Shown here: piece after piece, positions 30,502 to 39,205 of the stretch
Numbering within the stretch: the stretch's first letter is position 1
Layout of the letters: each line of letters begins with the position of its first letter
Source: Comamonadaceae bacterium
GTDB lineage: Bacteria; Pseudomonadota; Gammaproteobacteria; Burkholderiales; Burkholderiaceae_C
DNA: 64,000 nt
NCBI GenBank assembly: GCA_009996515.1
Contig: JAACZV010000012.1
Location: forward strand, 1-64,000
Direction of reading: 5' to 3'
Notes under the pieces: generated by a model
Seen by the model: the letters and a program-made list of their open reading frames with translations, nothing else
Database searches by the model: none
Told to the model about the DNA's origin: nothing
Position numbers and translations under genes: made by a program

Positions 30502-32829
30502 TCAGCCGACCACGGTCACGTCCGTCACGCCGGCCACAACGCGGGCGGTCTTGGTGCTGGCCACCGGCGTGGTGGGCGCCGTGCCGCCGACCTGGCGTGC
30601 CATCTTCTTGAAGGTGCAGGTCAGGTCCGTCTTGGTCAGCGACACGACGGCATAGCCCTGGGCGTCGCTGTCGACATGCTTGATCCAGGGGTTGTTGACC
30701 GGCGGCGCGGCACCCGTCGCCGGGTTGGCGAAGGGGTTCAGGCGCTTGACGATCTCGGCGGCCGGTACGAGGTTGGCCGGGATGCCCAGCGCCGCGGCCA
30801 GCGACTGCTTGATCAGGCCGTAGAGCGTCATCGCGGCAGCGGAGCGGCCGCTGCCGGCCAGGCCGGCGATCAGGCCGGCCAGCAGCGTGCCCATGGCGCC
30901 GTTCTGCGTCTCGTCGAAGGTGTTGACGATGCTGCGGGACAGCGAGGCCGTCGGCGCGAAGGCCGCGGCCGGCACCTTGCCGGCGAGGATGGCCGCCTGC
31001 ACCGCGGCCTGGATGGCGGCCGTGTTGCCCAGGTCGGTCACGCCGGCCGCCTGCGCGATGGCGGCGCTCAGCATCTGGATGGCGATGCCCTCGGCCTCGG
31101 CCTCGCTGGTTGCGACCAGCGGCTTCAGCGCCGCGAAGCTGGGTTGCGTGGCCGCGTTGTAGAAATAGCTGAAGTTGGAGTTGCTGGACACGCCGGCCGT
31201 GACCAGGTCCACCATGGCCGGCACCGGCGTGGCGGCGTCGTAGTCGGCCATCACCACGCCGGCATAGAAGGCGTGGATGTCGCCGGTGACGGCCACCACG
31301 TTCTTCACGCCCTTGGCCAGCAGCTGGCCCATCAGATACTTGCGCTCCGCGTTGAAGCCGTCCCACTGGTCGGCGTTCAGCACGAACTTGGCCTTGAAGG
31401 CGGCCGGCGCGGTGGGAATCTGGCTGCCGTCCATGCCCATGCGCAGCAGCGACACCTCGTTGCCCCAGACCTTCCACTGCGCGGTGGACGTGGTCATGGT
31501 CTGCACCCACCACTGGCGCTGCGCGGCGCCCAGCACGCTGACCAGGGCCAGTGGGTCGGGCAGCGTCGTGCCGGCCTGCAGCTTGGCGGCCTCGACCTGC
31601 TGCAGCGTGGCCTGCGGCACCATGTAGCGCGCACCGATGGAGCCCAGCGGCTGCCCGGTCAGCGGGTTGGGCGCGGCCTCGGGGATCAGGTGGTCGGCGC
31701 GGTACAGGCGCTGGTCGGTCATGACCAGGTGCATCAGCTTGCCGAACTTCAGGTCGCGGTAGATGCGGATGCCAGTGATGCCCTGGCCGGGGTCCAGCGT
31801 GAAGCTGATGTCGGCCGGCATGGCCTCGAACCAGGCCTGGTTGGCGGCCAGGCGGCGCGGCGTCTGGGCCGTGTTGTCGCCCACGCCGGTGGCGGCGTTG
31901 AACGTGCCGTTGTCGTAGGTCTCGCGATCCTGCCAGCAGTCGTCGCTGAACTCGTGGTCGTCCCAGATGGCCACGAAGGCGAAGCGCTCGTGCAGGTTCT
32001 GCAGCCGGCGGTCGGTGCGGTAGCGCTTGTAGAGGTAGCGGTAGTCGGCCAGCGTCGTCGCGTACTTGCCGCCGGTGGGGAGCGTGGTGCCGTTGGGCAG
32101 GGCCAGCGCCGCGTGGGCGCTCTCGACGCCGCCGGCCTGGTAGTCGGCACCCACGGCCTCGTAGATGTAGTCGCCCAGATGGACGACGAAGTCGATGTTC
32201 TCCGCGGCCAGCGCGTCCAGGCCGGCCCAGTGGTTCACGCTCCAGTCCTGGCAGGAGATGAAGGCGAAGTTCAGCGCCGCGATATCGGCGTCGGCGGCCG
32301 GCGCGGTCTTGAAGCGGCCGATGCGCGAGACGCTGCTGCCGGCCGTGAACTGGTAGTAGTAGACGGTGGCCGGCTGTAGGCCGCCGATGCGATGGCGCAG
32401 CGTGTGGTCGTAGAACTCGTAGACCGGCACCTCGGCGCTGGCGTCGGTGCTGCCCGTCAGCGCTGCCGTCGTGCCCAGCAGCGCGGCATTGCCGGCGGCG
32501 CTGCTGATCTTCAGCGTCACGTTGTAGCTGCCGGCGCCGGTGGCGCTGGCCACGTCGTCGGCCGTGCTCGGCACGACGCGGGCCCACAGCACGGCGCCGT
32601 CGGGCTTGGGGTCGCCCGAGGCGACGGACTGCGGGAACTTGAACGTGCCGCTGGCGGCGCTGGTGCCGGGCAGCGGCGTGCTGCTGCCGGGGAAGGTGGC
32701 GGGCAGCGGGCCGACGGGGCTGCCGGCGTCGCCGCCGCCGCAGCCGACGAGGCTGGACAGGGCGGTGGAGGCGGTGATCAGGGCGCCCGCTTGGGCGGCG
32801 CTGCGGCTCAGGAAACTGCGGCGATCCAT
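30502..32829 (-). CDS. PhoD-like alkaline phosphatase/phosphodiesterase, Tat lipoprotein
   Basis: A 775-residue metallophosphoesterase of the PhoD family, acting on phosphate esters outside the cytoplasm. The N-terminus has a twin-arginine motif (RRSFL, residues 3-7) and a lipobox LVGC ending at Cys30, so it is probably exported folded by Tat and lipid-anchored. A PhoD N-domain leads to the metal-binding segments SCQDW, HLGDYIYEA, IWDDHEFSDD and GDIHAFYAG. Residues around 590-690 form an Ala-rich helical insertion not typical of short PhoD. The start at 32829 has GAGGAGG upstream. It follows the FadL-like gene by 11 bp, so the two are cotranscribed. Confidence 0.88.
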   Translation of the reverse strand: MDRRSFLSRSAAQAGALITASTALSSLVGCGGGDAGSPVGPLPATFPGSSTPLPGTSAASGTFKFPQSVASGDPKPDGAVLWARVVPSTADDVASATGAGSYNVTLKISSAAGNAALLGTTAALTGSTDASAEVPVYEFYDHTLRHRIGGLQPATVYYYQFTAGSSVSRIGRFKTAPAADADIAALNFAFISCQDWSVNHWAGLDALAAENIDFVVHLGDYIYEAVGADYQAGGVESAHAALALPNGTTLPTGGKYATTLADYRYLYKRYRTDRRLQNLHERFAFVAIWDDHEFSDDCWQDRETYDNGTFNAATGVGDNTAQTPRRLAANQAWFEAMPADISFTLDPGQGITGIRIYRDLKFGKLMHLVMTDQRLYRADHLIPEAAPNPLTGQPLGSIGARYMVPQATLQQVEAAKLQAGTTLPDPLALVSVLGAAQRQWWVQTMTTSTAQWKVWGNEVSLLRMGMDGSQIPTAPAAFKAKFVLNADQWDGFNAERKYLMGQLLAKGVKNVVAVTGDIHAFYAGVVMADYDAATPVPAMVDLVTAGVSSNSNFSYFYNAATQPSFAALKPLVATSEAEAEGIAIQMLSAAIAQAAGVTDLGNTAAIQAAVQAAILAGKVPAAAFAPTASLSRSIVNTFDETQNGAMGTLLAGLIAGLAGSGRSAAAMTLYGLIKQSLAAALGIPANLVPAAEIVKRLNPFANPATGAAPPVNNPWIKHVDSDAQGYAVVSLTKTDLTCTFKKMARQVGGTAPTTPVASTKTARVVAGVTDVTVVG

Positions 32830-32840
32830 GGGAGGCCTCC

Positions 32841-34310
32841 TCAGAACTTGTAGTTGAACTGGGCCCCGATGATGGTGGCCTTGGTGGTGTAGTTGCCGCG
32901 CGCGGTGGAGAAGGCGCAGTTGCAGGGCGTGACACCGTCGCCGTCGTCGGTGGCCTGCATCGAGGCGTCCTTCAGCTTGACGTGCCCGAAGGAGAAGTCC
33001 ACGCTGGCGCTGTCGGTCAGCGCCCAGTTGGCGCCCAGCGCGTACCAGGTGCGGTGGGCGTCGGGCAGGGCCGGGCTGCGGGTGGCCGAGGGCACGGGCG
33101 AGCGGTCCTGGCTGTAGCCGGTGCGCAGCAGCAGCGCCGGCAGTACCCGCCATTGCGCGCCGATGGAGACCTTGGCGCTGTCCTTCCAGTGCTCGGCGGT
33201 GATGGAGTCGGCCGTGCTGTTGTCGAAGTCGATGCGCAGCTGCTTCAGGCGCGAGTCGCGCGTCCAGGTGACGTCGGCCATCACGGCGATGGTGGGCGTC
33301 AGCTGGTGGAAGCCGTGCAGCGACAGCGACTCGGGCGTGTGCACCGCGAGGCTGGCGCCGGAGTCGTTGTGGTCCAGCGCCGACACGCCGTTGTAGGGCG
33401 AGGCCGTGATGGCGGCCAGCACGTTGGCGGGCAGGTTGCCGGGCTGCGTCCAGTCCGCGCTGCCCTTGAGCTTGTGGCTGACGCCGCTGCGGTAGGCCGC
33501 GCCCAGGCGGGTGCCGGCCATGGGTTCCCACAGCAGCGCGAGGTTGAAGCCCAGGCCCCAGTCCTTGCCCTTGATGGCGATGGAGCCGTCGTAGCTGGGG
33601 TCGCCGAAGACCTGGGCCGCCTGCTGCTGCAGCTGCAGCGCCAGGCCCGGCGCACCACCCGCGGCCGCCTGGTGGGCGGCGTTGAGCAGGCCGGCCGCGT
33701 AGACCGAGGCATAGGGCACGGCGCGCCTGAGCTTGCCGTCCATGTACTGCAGGTTCAGGCCGGCCGCCAGCGACAGCTCGGGGCTGGGCTTGAAGGCGAT
33801 GTTGGGGTTGATGGACAGCGACTGCAGCTCGACCTGCTGCAGGTTGTAGCGGCCGCCCCAGTCGGGCCGGTAGTTCAGCTTGGTGCCCCAGGGCACGAAC
33901 ACGCCCAGGCCATAGGCCAGCGTGTCGGAGGCCTTGTAGCTCAGATAGGCATGGGGCACGACGGCGGGCTTGGTGAAGTCCACCGTGTCGCCTGCCGTGC
34001 TGATGGCGCGCGGGGCGAGGCCGGAGCCGGGCAGCGCGATGGTGGAGCCCGCGTCGGTGAAGCGGGCCTTGGCGTCCAGGTAGTCCAGCACGCCGGAGAA
34101 GTTCCAGCCCGGCGACAGCCGCGTGATGCCGGCGGGGTTGGCGAACAGCGTGCTCGCGTCGGCGGCCTCGGCGGCATTGGCATTGGCCGTGCCTTCGGCG
34201 GCAGCGCTCTGCGTGCCGAAACGGTAGCCGGCGGCCTGGACCGATAGGGCCAGCGGCAGCAGCGCGATGGCGGCCAGCAGCTTGCGCGAGGGGCTAGGGG
34301 GTCGGGTCAT
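32841..34310 (-). CDS. Outer-membrane transport protein, OmpP1/FadL/TodX family
   Basis: A 489-residue beta-barrel protein with a signal peptide (cleavage after VQA, about residue 26). The mature N-terminus AGYRFGTQSAAAEGTANANA with the NPAG motif (LFANPAGITRL) is typical of FadL, where the N-terminus plugs the pore. It ends in aromatic IIGAQFNYKF, a standard barrel C-terminus. FadL proteins carry long-chain fatty acids or aromatic hydrocarbons across the outer membrane. Coupled to a PhoD-type phosphatase 11 bp downstream, it may take up lipid products released by phosphoester cleavage; this is inference. GGAG precedes the start by nine bases. Confidence 0.9.
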   Translation of the reverse strand: MTRPPSPSRKLLAAIALLPLALSVQAAGYRFGTQSAAAEGTANANAAEAADASTLFANPAGITRLSPGWNFSGVLDYLDAKARFTDAGSTIALPGSGLAPRAISTAGDTVDFTKPAVVPHAYLSYKASDTLAYGLGVFVPWGTKLNYRPDWGGRYNLQQVELQSLSINPNIAFKPSPELSLAAGLNLQYMDGKLRRAVPYASVYAAGLLNAAHQAAAGGAPGLALQLQQQAAQVFGDPSYDGSIAIKGKDWGLGFNLALLWEPMAGTRLGAAYRSGVSHKLKGSADWTQPGNLPANVLAAITASPYNGVSALDHNDSGASLAVHTPESLSLHGFHQLTPTIAVMADVTWTRDSRLKQLRIDFDNSTADSITAEHWKDSAKVSIGAQWRVLPALLLRTGYSQDRSPVPSATRSPALPDAHRTWYALGANWALTDSASVDFSFGHVKLKDASMQATDDGDGVTPCNCAFSTARGNYTTKATIIGAQFNYKF

Positions 34311-34429
34311 GCGTCTGTCTCCGTAATCTGGCGTAACCGCCGCGATTGTGAGCAGCGCCTGTGACGTCCGCGGGACATGACAAACCCTGGGCTGGAGAGG
34401 CCTCTCTAGAACCCGTTCACGCGATGGCA

Positions 34430-34464
34430 GCAGGGCCTGCCGCCGCTGCGCGAACAGGCCCTGC
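34430..34464. repeat. Perfect 10-bp inverted repeat downstream of the dehydrogenase gene
   Basis: GCAGGGCCTG (34430-34439) pairs with CAGGCCCTGC (34455-34464) across a 15-nt loop. It lies 38 bp beyond the stop of the minus-strand leucine dehydrogenase gene, and 120 bp before the FadL-like start. No U tract follows on either strand, so it is either a weak terminator or an operator for the fadL-phoD pair. The rest of the 191-bp gap shows nothing else clear. Confidence 0.5.
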
Positions 34465-34501
34465 GGCGACCGGGCGAGGGGGCGCCCGGCCTGGCCGGCG
34501 C

Positions 34502-35557
34502 TCAGAGGGCGCGCACGAGCTTGGAGCGGGCCCAGTCGTCGGCGACGCGGGCGGGCGTGGAGTCGGCCGACTGCACGCGCTGCAGCAGCTCCTCGACGCG
34601 CTCGGCGATGCGGCTCACCTCGGCCATCACGGCGCTCTCCTCGCCCTCGTTGCGGTACTCGCGGGCGACGCTGATGATGCCGCCGGCGTTCACCAGGTAG
34701 TCGGGCAGGTAGCAGATGCCGCGGCGCTGCAGCGCGTCGCCGTCGGCCGGCGTGGCGAGCTGATTGTTGGCGGCGCCGGCGACCAGCTTGGCGCGCAGCG
34801 TCGGCACGGTCTGCTCGTTCAGCGCGGCACCCAGCGCGCAGGGCGACAGCACGTCCACGTCGGCGGCCAGGATCTCGCCCACGTTCACGGCCGTGGCGCC
34901 GAACTGCGCGACGGCGCGCTCCACCTTGGCCGCATCCACGTCGGCGACCACCAGCTTGGCGCCCGCGCGGTGCAGGAACTCGGCCAGGTGCCAGCCCACG
35001 GCGCCCAGGCCTTGCAGGGCGACGCGCACGCCTTCCAGCGAATCGCGGCCCAGCACGATGCGGGCGCCGGCCTGGATGGAGACGAACACGCCCCAGGCCG
35101 TCTTGGGGCTGGGGTCGCCGCCGAAGGCGCCCTCGCGCGGGATGCCGCTCACATAGGGCGTCTGGGCCTGCATGCCGCGCATGTCGGCCGTGGTGGTGCC
35201 GACGTCCTCGGCCGTGATGTAGGCGCCGTTCAGCGACTGCACGGCGCGGCCGAAGGCGGCGAACAGCGCGGGGCGGTCGAACTGGCCCTCGGGCTTCAGG
35301 ATGACGGCCTTGCCGCCGCCGAAGGGCAGGTCGGCCAGCGCGTTCTTCAGGCTCATGCCCTGGGACAGGCGCAGCGCGTCGTTCAGCGCGGCCAGTTCGG
35401 TGTCGTAATGCCACAGCCGGCAGCCGCCGAAGGCGGGGCCGCGGGCGGTGCTGTGCACGGCGAGGATGGCCTTGAGGCCGGTGGCCGGGTCGGTGGCGAG
35501 CAGCACGCGCTCGTGGGGGGCTTGCTCGGGCAGGCCGAAGATCGAGGTCGGAGTCAT
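34502..35557 (-). CDS. Leucine/valine-type amino acid dehydrogenase (Glu/Leu/Phe/Val family)
   Basis: A 351-residue NAD-dependent amino acid dehydrogenase that oxidatively deaminates branched-chain or related amino acids to 2-oxo acids. It shows the substrate Lys segment LPFGGGKAVI, RGPAFGGCRLW, ITAEDVGTTTADM, and the Rossmann motif GLGAVGWHLAEFL. It is clearly different from the glutamate dehydrogenase at 56 kb: shorter, and of the leucine dehydrogenase subgroup. The ATG at 35557 is used. It is the third of three minus-strand genes (reductase, 2OG oxygenase, dehydrogenase) with gaps of 63 and 83 bp. Confidence 0.88.
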   Translation of the reverse strand: MTPTSIFGLPEQAPHERVLLATDPATGLKAILAVHSTARGPAFGGCRLWHYDTELAALNDALRLSQGMSLKNALADLPFGGGKAVILKPEGQFDRPALFAAFGRAVQSLNGAYITAEDVGTTTADMRGMQAQTPYVSGIPREGAFGGDPSPKTAWGVFVSIQAGARIVLGRDSLEGVRVALQGLGAVGWHLAEFLHRAGAKLVVADVDAAKVERAVAQFGATAVNVGEILAADVDVLSPCALGAALNEQTVPTLRAKLVAGAANNQLATPADGDALQRRGICYLPDYLVNAGGIISVAREYRNEGEESAVMAEVSRIAERVEELLQRVQSADSTPARVADDWARSKLVRAL

Positions 35558-35640
35558 GCGGTGGACGCTGGGTAAGCGTGGCAGTGATGAAAAAGCGGCC
35601 GCGCTTGTGGCGCGGCCGTCGGCCAGTTTATCGGGCCGTG

Positions 35641-36369
35641 TCAGGGCCCCTGGAAGCCGCCGCTTCGCAAGGTGATGACCAGGGTGTCGCGCCAGCCGCG
35701 CTCGCCCGGCACCAGCGGCTGTATGGGCGTGGTCTCGTGGATGACGCGGGCGTCGTCCAGCAGCAGCGTGGTCCAGGGCTGGGTCATCGTGAAGCGCTGG
35801 CCGGCCGGGCCGTCGGCCTCGAACACGCGCGACTCGCCGCCCTTGATGCCGTGGCGGCCGACCAGCAGCACGACGACGAAGTCCACGCCGTCGCGGTGCG
35901 CGCCCTCGGGCGTGGGCCGGCCTATGCCGTCGCTGGTGTCGATGCGAAACGGGTGGGCCTCGATGAACCAGGGCTGCTCGCCCTTCATCGCCGAGGCCAG
36001 CCGGGCCAGGCCCAGCAGCAGCGCGCGCCAGGCGGGCGAGGCCGTCATCTGCTGGGCCAGCGGCACATACCAGCGCTGGATGCCGCCGTGCAGCGCGTTG
36101 TAGTCCAGCGGCTGCCAGTGGGCACGGTGCGGCTCCAGCGTCAGCGTGTCGCCGTCGGCGACGAAGCAGCCGTGGCGGCGGAAGCGGTAGCGGCCACCAT
36201 CGCGCAGATAGCCGTCGGGGGGCAGGTCGTCCCAGCAGGGCCTGAGCTCGTCGAGTTCGGCCGCCGAGACGCCCAGCACGTCCAGCGCGCCGGGCGCGAG
36301 CACGGCCTCGCCGATTCTGTGCAGCGCGCCGACGAGGTCGGCGGGATCGGTCCACGGCGGCTCGAACAT
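35641..36369 (-). CDS. Fe(II)/2-oxoglutarate-dependent oxygenase, 2OG-Fe_Oxy_2 family
   Basis: A 242-residue oxygenase with the facial triad His158-x-Asp160 (GAHRDGVDF) and His211 (VIHETTP), and Arg227 (WRDTLVI) in the position that binds 2-oxoglutarate. The fold and length match the family that includes L-isoleucine 4-hydroxylase (IDO) and BsmA. Its place next to a branched-chain amino acid dehydrogenase suggests hydroxylation of a free amino acid, though this is inference. The ATG at 36369 has a GAGGG upstream. Alternative substrates cannot be excluded. Confidence 0.8.
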   Translation of the reverse strand: MFEPPWTDPADLVGALHRIGEAVLAPGALDVLGVSAAELDELRPCWDDLPPDGYLRDGGRYRFRRHGCFVADGDTLTLEPHRAHWQPLDYNALHGGIQRWYVPLAQQMTASPAWRALLLGLARLASAMKGEQPWFIEAHPFRIDTSDGIGRPTPEGAHRDGVDFVVVLLVGRHGIKGGESRVFEADGPAGQRFTMTQPWTTLLLDDARVIHETTPIQPLVPGERGWRDTLVITLRSGGFQGP

Positions 36370-36432
36370 CTGTTTGCCCTCCTGATGCGGATGGTTGCGG
36401 CGGGTGCGGGCTGCCGGGCAGCCCGGGCGGCC

Positions 36433-37461
36433 TCAGGCCTGGCCGTGCTTGTCGGCCTCGGACGTGAAGGCGTCGGCGTAGAACTCTTCGTCCGGCAGCT
36501 GGCACTGCGCGACGAAGTCGCGGTGCGCCGACTCGACCATGATGGGCGCGCCGCAGGCATAGACCTGGTGGCCCGACAGGTCCGGCAGGTCGGTCATGAC
36601 GGCCTGGTGCACGAAGCCGGTGCGGCCCGTCCAGCCGGCGTCGGGCTCGGACAGCACGGGCACATAGCGCAGCATGGGCCAGTCGGCCGCGGCCTGCGCG
36701 GCCCAGTCGTTCAGATACAGGTCGGCGGCCTTGCGCGCGCCCCAGTACAGCACCATGGGGCGCGTGGAGCCGATGTGGCGGGCCCGCTCGATGATGGCCT
36801 TGATGGGCGCGAAGCCGGTGCCGCTGGCCAGCAGCACGATGGGCTTGGCGCTGTCCTCGCGCAGGAAGAAGCTGCCGAAAGGCCCCTCCATGCGCAGGAT
36901 GTCCTTCTCCTTCAGCGCGCCGAACACATGGTCGGTGAACTTGCCGCCGGGCATGTGGCGGATGTGCAGCTCGATCTGGCCCGGCAGCGAGTGCGGCGCA
37001 TTGGCCATGGAGTAGCTGCGGCGCGCGCCGTCGCGCAGGATGAACTCGACGTACTGGCCGGCGCGGAACTGGAAGTTCTGGTTGGCGGCCAGCTGCATGG
37101 TCAGCACGGCCACGTCGGGCGCGGGCCGGCTCATCGCGGCCACGCGGGTGGGCAGCTTCAGCACCGGGAACTCGCCGGCGCCGGGCACGGTGCGGGCCTC
37201 GACGACGCAGTCGGTCTGCGGCCGGGCGCAGCAGGTCAGCACGAAGCCGGCGGCCTCTTCCTCGGCCGACAAGGCCTTGGGCTGGTGGTTGCCATGCACG
37301 ACGCTGCCCTGCAGCAGCCGGCTCTTGCAGGAGCCGCAGGCGCCGTCCTTGCAGCCATAGGGCAGGCCGACGCCGTTGCGGATGGCGGCGGCAAGAATCG
37401 TGTCGTCGCCCTCGGTCTGGTAGACGCGGCCGGCGGGCTGGATGGTGATCTGGTGGGACAT
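36433..37461 (-). CDS. Ferredoxin-type NAD(P)H:flavin oxidoreductase (CDP-6-deoxyglucoseen reductase-like)
   Basis: A 342-residue electron-transfer protein. An N-terminal plant-type [2Fe-2S] domain has Cys37, Cys42, Cys45 and Cys77 (YGCKDGACGSCKSR, LTCCAR). It is followed by an FAD domain (RRSYSMAN) and a NAD-binding domain (LLASGTGFAPIKAI, and C-terminal VYACGAPIMVESAH). This is the layout of phenol hydroxylase/benzoate dioxygenase reductases and AscD. The partner oxygenase is not evident; the neighbouring 2OG oxygenase does not normally need a reductase. It diverges from the SDR gene over 74 bp. Confidence 0.87.
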   Translation of the reverse strand: MSHQITIQPAGRVYQTEGDDTILAAAIRNGVGLPYGCKDGACGSCKSRLLQGSVVHGNHQPKALSAEEEAAGFVLTCCARPQTDCVVEARTVPGAGEFPVLKLPTRVAAMSRPAPDVAVLTMQLAANQNFQFRAGQYVEFILRDGARRSYSMANAPHSLPGQIELHIRHMPGGKFTDHVFGALKEKDILRMEGPFGSFFLREDSAKPIVLLASGTGFAPIKAIIERARHIGSTRPMVLYWGARKAADLYLNDWAAQAAADWPMLRYVPVLSEPDAGWTGRTGFVHQAVMTDLPDLSGHQVYACGAPIMVESAHRDFVAQCQLPDEEFYADAFTSEADKHGQA

Positions 37462-37535
37462 GGGCTCAAAAAAGCAAGCGGCCCCGCATCGGATCCCGGG
37501 GCCGTAGACTGCCCGCCATTTTGCCGTACCCCCGA

Positions 37536-38396
37536 ATGACCCCTAGGCTTCTGATCATCGGCTGTGGCGATGTCGGCCTGCGCGTGCTGAAGCTGCTGGC
37601 CGGCCGCTGGCGCGTGTTCGCGCTGACGTCCTCGCCGCATCGCGCGGCCGCCCTGCGCGCGGCGGGCGCCGTGCCGCTGCCGGGCAATCTCGACGAGCCG
37701 GCCACGCTGGCGCGGCTGGCGGGCCTGGCGGACTGGGTGCTGCACCTGGCCCCGCCGGCGCGCGATGGCGATGTGGATGCGCGCACCCGGAATCTTCTCG
37801 CCGCGCTGGCGCGCCGGCCGCCGGCCGCGCTGGTCTATGCGAGCACCACCGGTGTCTACGGCGACTGTGGCGGGGCGTTCATCGACGAGACCCGCGCGAG
37901 CAACCCGGCCACGGACCGCGCGCGCCGCCGCGTCGACGCCGAGGGGCAGCTGCGCGCCTTCGGCCGCCGCCATGGCACGCGGGTGAGCCTGCTGCGCATC
38001 CCGGGCATCTACGCCCGCGACCGCGAGGGCGGCCATCCGCGCGAGCGGCTGGCGCGCGGCACGCCGGTGCTGCGGCGCGAGGACGACGTCTTCACCAACC
38101 ACATCCAGGCCGACGACCTGGCCCGTGCCTGCCTGCTGGCCTTGCTGCGCGGCCTGCCGCAGCGCGCCGTCAATGTCTGCGACGACAGCCAGCTGCTGAT
38201 GGGCGACTACTTCGACCTGGCGGCCGACCTGGCCGGGCTGGCGCGGCCGGCGCGCATCACGCGCGCCGAGGCCGCCGAGGCCATGAGCCCGATGCAGCTG
38301 AGCTTCTGGAGCGAGTCACGGCGCCTGCGCAACGACAGGCTCAAGCGCGAACTGCGCCTGGCGCTGCGCTACCCGACGCCGCGCGACGGGCTTTAG
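37536..38396 (+). CDS. NAD(P)-dependent epimerase/SDR-family protein
   Basis: A 286-residue extended-type short-chain dehydrogenase-like protein. The N-terminus RLLIIGCGDVGLRVLKLLAG has a GxGxxG-type dinucleotide site; YASTTGVYGDCGG carries the region of the catalytic Tyr (Y in VYG). Such proteins resemble YeeZ-like nucleotide-sugar-type epimerases. The substrate is unknown. The ATG at 37536 is preferred to 37521. Its last four bases overlap the convergent rhomboid gene. Confidence 0.82.
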   Translation: MTPRLLIIGCGDVGLRVLKLLAGRWRVFALTSSPHRAAALRAAGAVPLPGNLDEPATLARLAGLADWVLHLAPPARDGDVDARTRNLLAALARRPPAALVYASTTGVYGDCGGAFIDETRASNPATDRARRRVDAEGQLRAFGRRHGTRVSLLRIPGIYARDREGGHPRERLARGTPVLRREDDVFTNHIQADDLARACLLALLRGLPQRAVNVCDDSQLLMGDYFDLAADLAGLARPARITRAEAAEAMSPMQLSFWSESRRLRNDRLKRELRLALRYPTPRDGL

Positions 38397-38974
38397 CGGC
38401 GGCGCCGCGGCGAGCGCCAGTGGCGGATCAGCAGCCAGGCGCCCAGCATGCCGCCCAGGTGGGCGAAGTGGGCGATGCCGCTGGAGCGGCTGAAGCCGAG
38501 GATCAACTCCAGCCCGCCGAAGATCGCGACGAAGTACTTGGCCTTCATCGGGATGGGCGGGATCAGCGGCACGATGATGCGGTTGGGGAACAGCATGCCG
38601 AAGGACAGCAGCAGGCCGAAGATGGCGCCCGAGGCGCCCACGGTCGGCGAGCCCGAGCCTATGGCCCAGGTGAAGATGAGCTGCACGACGGCCGCGCTGA
38701 GCGTGCTGGCGACCAGCATCTGCAGATAGCGCCGTGGCCCCCAGACGCGCTCCAGCTCGCCGCCGAACATCCACAGGCCCAGCATGTTGAACAGCAGGTG
38801 GGTGAAGTCGCCGTGCAGGAAGGCGTAGCTGACCACCTGCCAGGGCATGAAGGCACCCGTCGCCAGCGGCCAGAGTTCGAACCAGAACGCGAGGCCGGGC
38901 AGGATCTCGAAGAAGCAGAAGAAACCAACGCAGGCCAGCAGAAAGGCCTTGGTGACCGGAGGCAGCGGAGGCAT
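38393..38974 (-). CDS. Rhomboid-family intramembrane serine protease
   Basis: A 193-residue membrane protein with six hydrophobic helices. The catalytic dyad is visible: Ser115 in GASGAIFG (113-120) and His172 in AHLGGMLGAW. HGDFTHLLFNMLGLWMFG contains the helix-2 His/Asn pair that stabilises the oxyanion. It cleaves membrane proteins within the bilayer. The ATG at 38974 is used; a longer frame reaches 39061 but would read through the tRNA gene and is rejected. It follows the tRNA on the same strand, so it may be cotranscribed with it. Confidence 0.9.
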   Translation of the reverse strand: MPPLPPVTKAFLLACVGFFCFFEILPGLAFWFELWPLATGAFMPWQVVSYAFLHGDFTHLLFNMLGLWMFGGELERVWGPRRYLQMLVASTLSAAVVQLIFTWAIGSGSPTVGASGAIFGLLLSFGMLFPNRIIVPLIPPIPMKAKYFVAIFGGLELILGFSRSSGIAHFAHLGGMLGAWLLIRHWRSPRRRR

Positions 38975-39029
38975 GGGGTCGCGCAAGTAAGCCTGGGAGG
39001 CGTTCGAGGAGGGGAGGGGCCGTTTCGCC

Positions 39030-39114
39030 TGGTGCCCGGGGCCGGACTCGAACCGGCACACCTTGCGGCGGGGGATTTTGAGTCCCCTGCGTCTACCGAT
39101 TTCGCCACCCGGGC
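39030..39114 (-). tRNA. tRNA-Leu, anticodon CAA
   Basis: On the minus strand an 85-nt tRNA begins GCCCGGGTGGCGAAATCGGT and ends with encoded CCA. The acceptor stem GCCCGGG/CCCGGGC pairs fully. The anticodon loop CTCAAAA between GGGGA and TCCCC gives anticodon CAA, reading UUG. It has a long variable arm as in tRNA-Leu and a canonical T loop GGTTCGAGTCC. Confidence 0.97.
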
Positions 39115-39130
39115 CCGTCGGAAACGGCTG

Positions 39131-39147
39131 CTCGCTTGTGAAGCGAG
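39131..39147. other. Small hairpin between tRNA-Leu and cysM
   Basis: CTCGCTT-GTG-AAGCGAG is a perfect 7-bp stem with a 3-nt loop, 17 bp upstream of the tRNA 5' end and 59 bp upstream of cysM. Its core CTTGTGAAG also occurs in the hairpin at 49901-49920. Function unknown. Confidence 0.4.
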
Positions 39148-39205
39148 GGGCGGATTATGCACTCGCCGGGCGCCGGGTTTGGCGGCCGCTGCCACAATTG
39201 CCGCC

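Noticed and set aside
32830-33531. Upstream extension of the PhoD frame into the FadL gene
   Set aside because: It lies antisense-free but in another frame of the FadL gene; the Tat/lipobox signal at 32829 with a strong ribosome site marks the true start.
35558-36505. Upstream extension of the leucine dehydrogenase frame
   Set aside because: It overlaps the 2OG oxygenase gene in a different frame and has no dehydrogenase similarity; ATG 35557 fits the family.
38975-39061. N-terminal extension of the rhomboid gene
   Set aside because: It would read through the tRNA-Leu gene and adds Cys/Arg-rich residues not seen in rhomboids.
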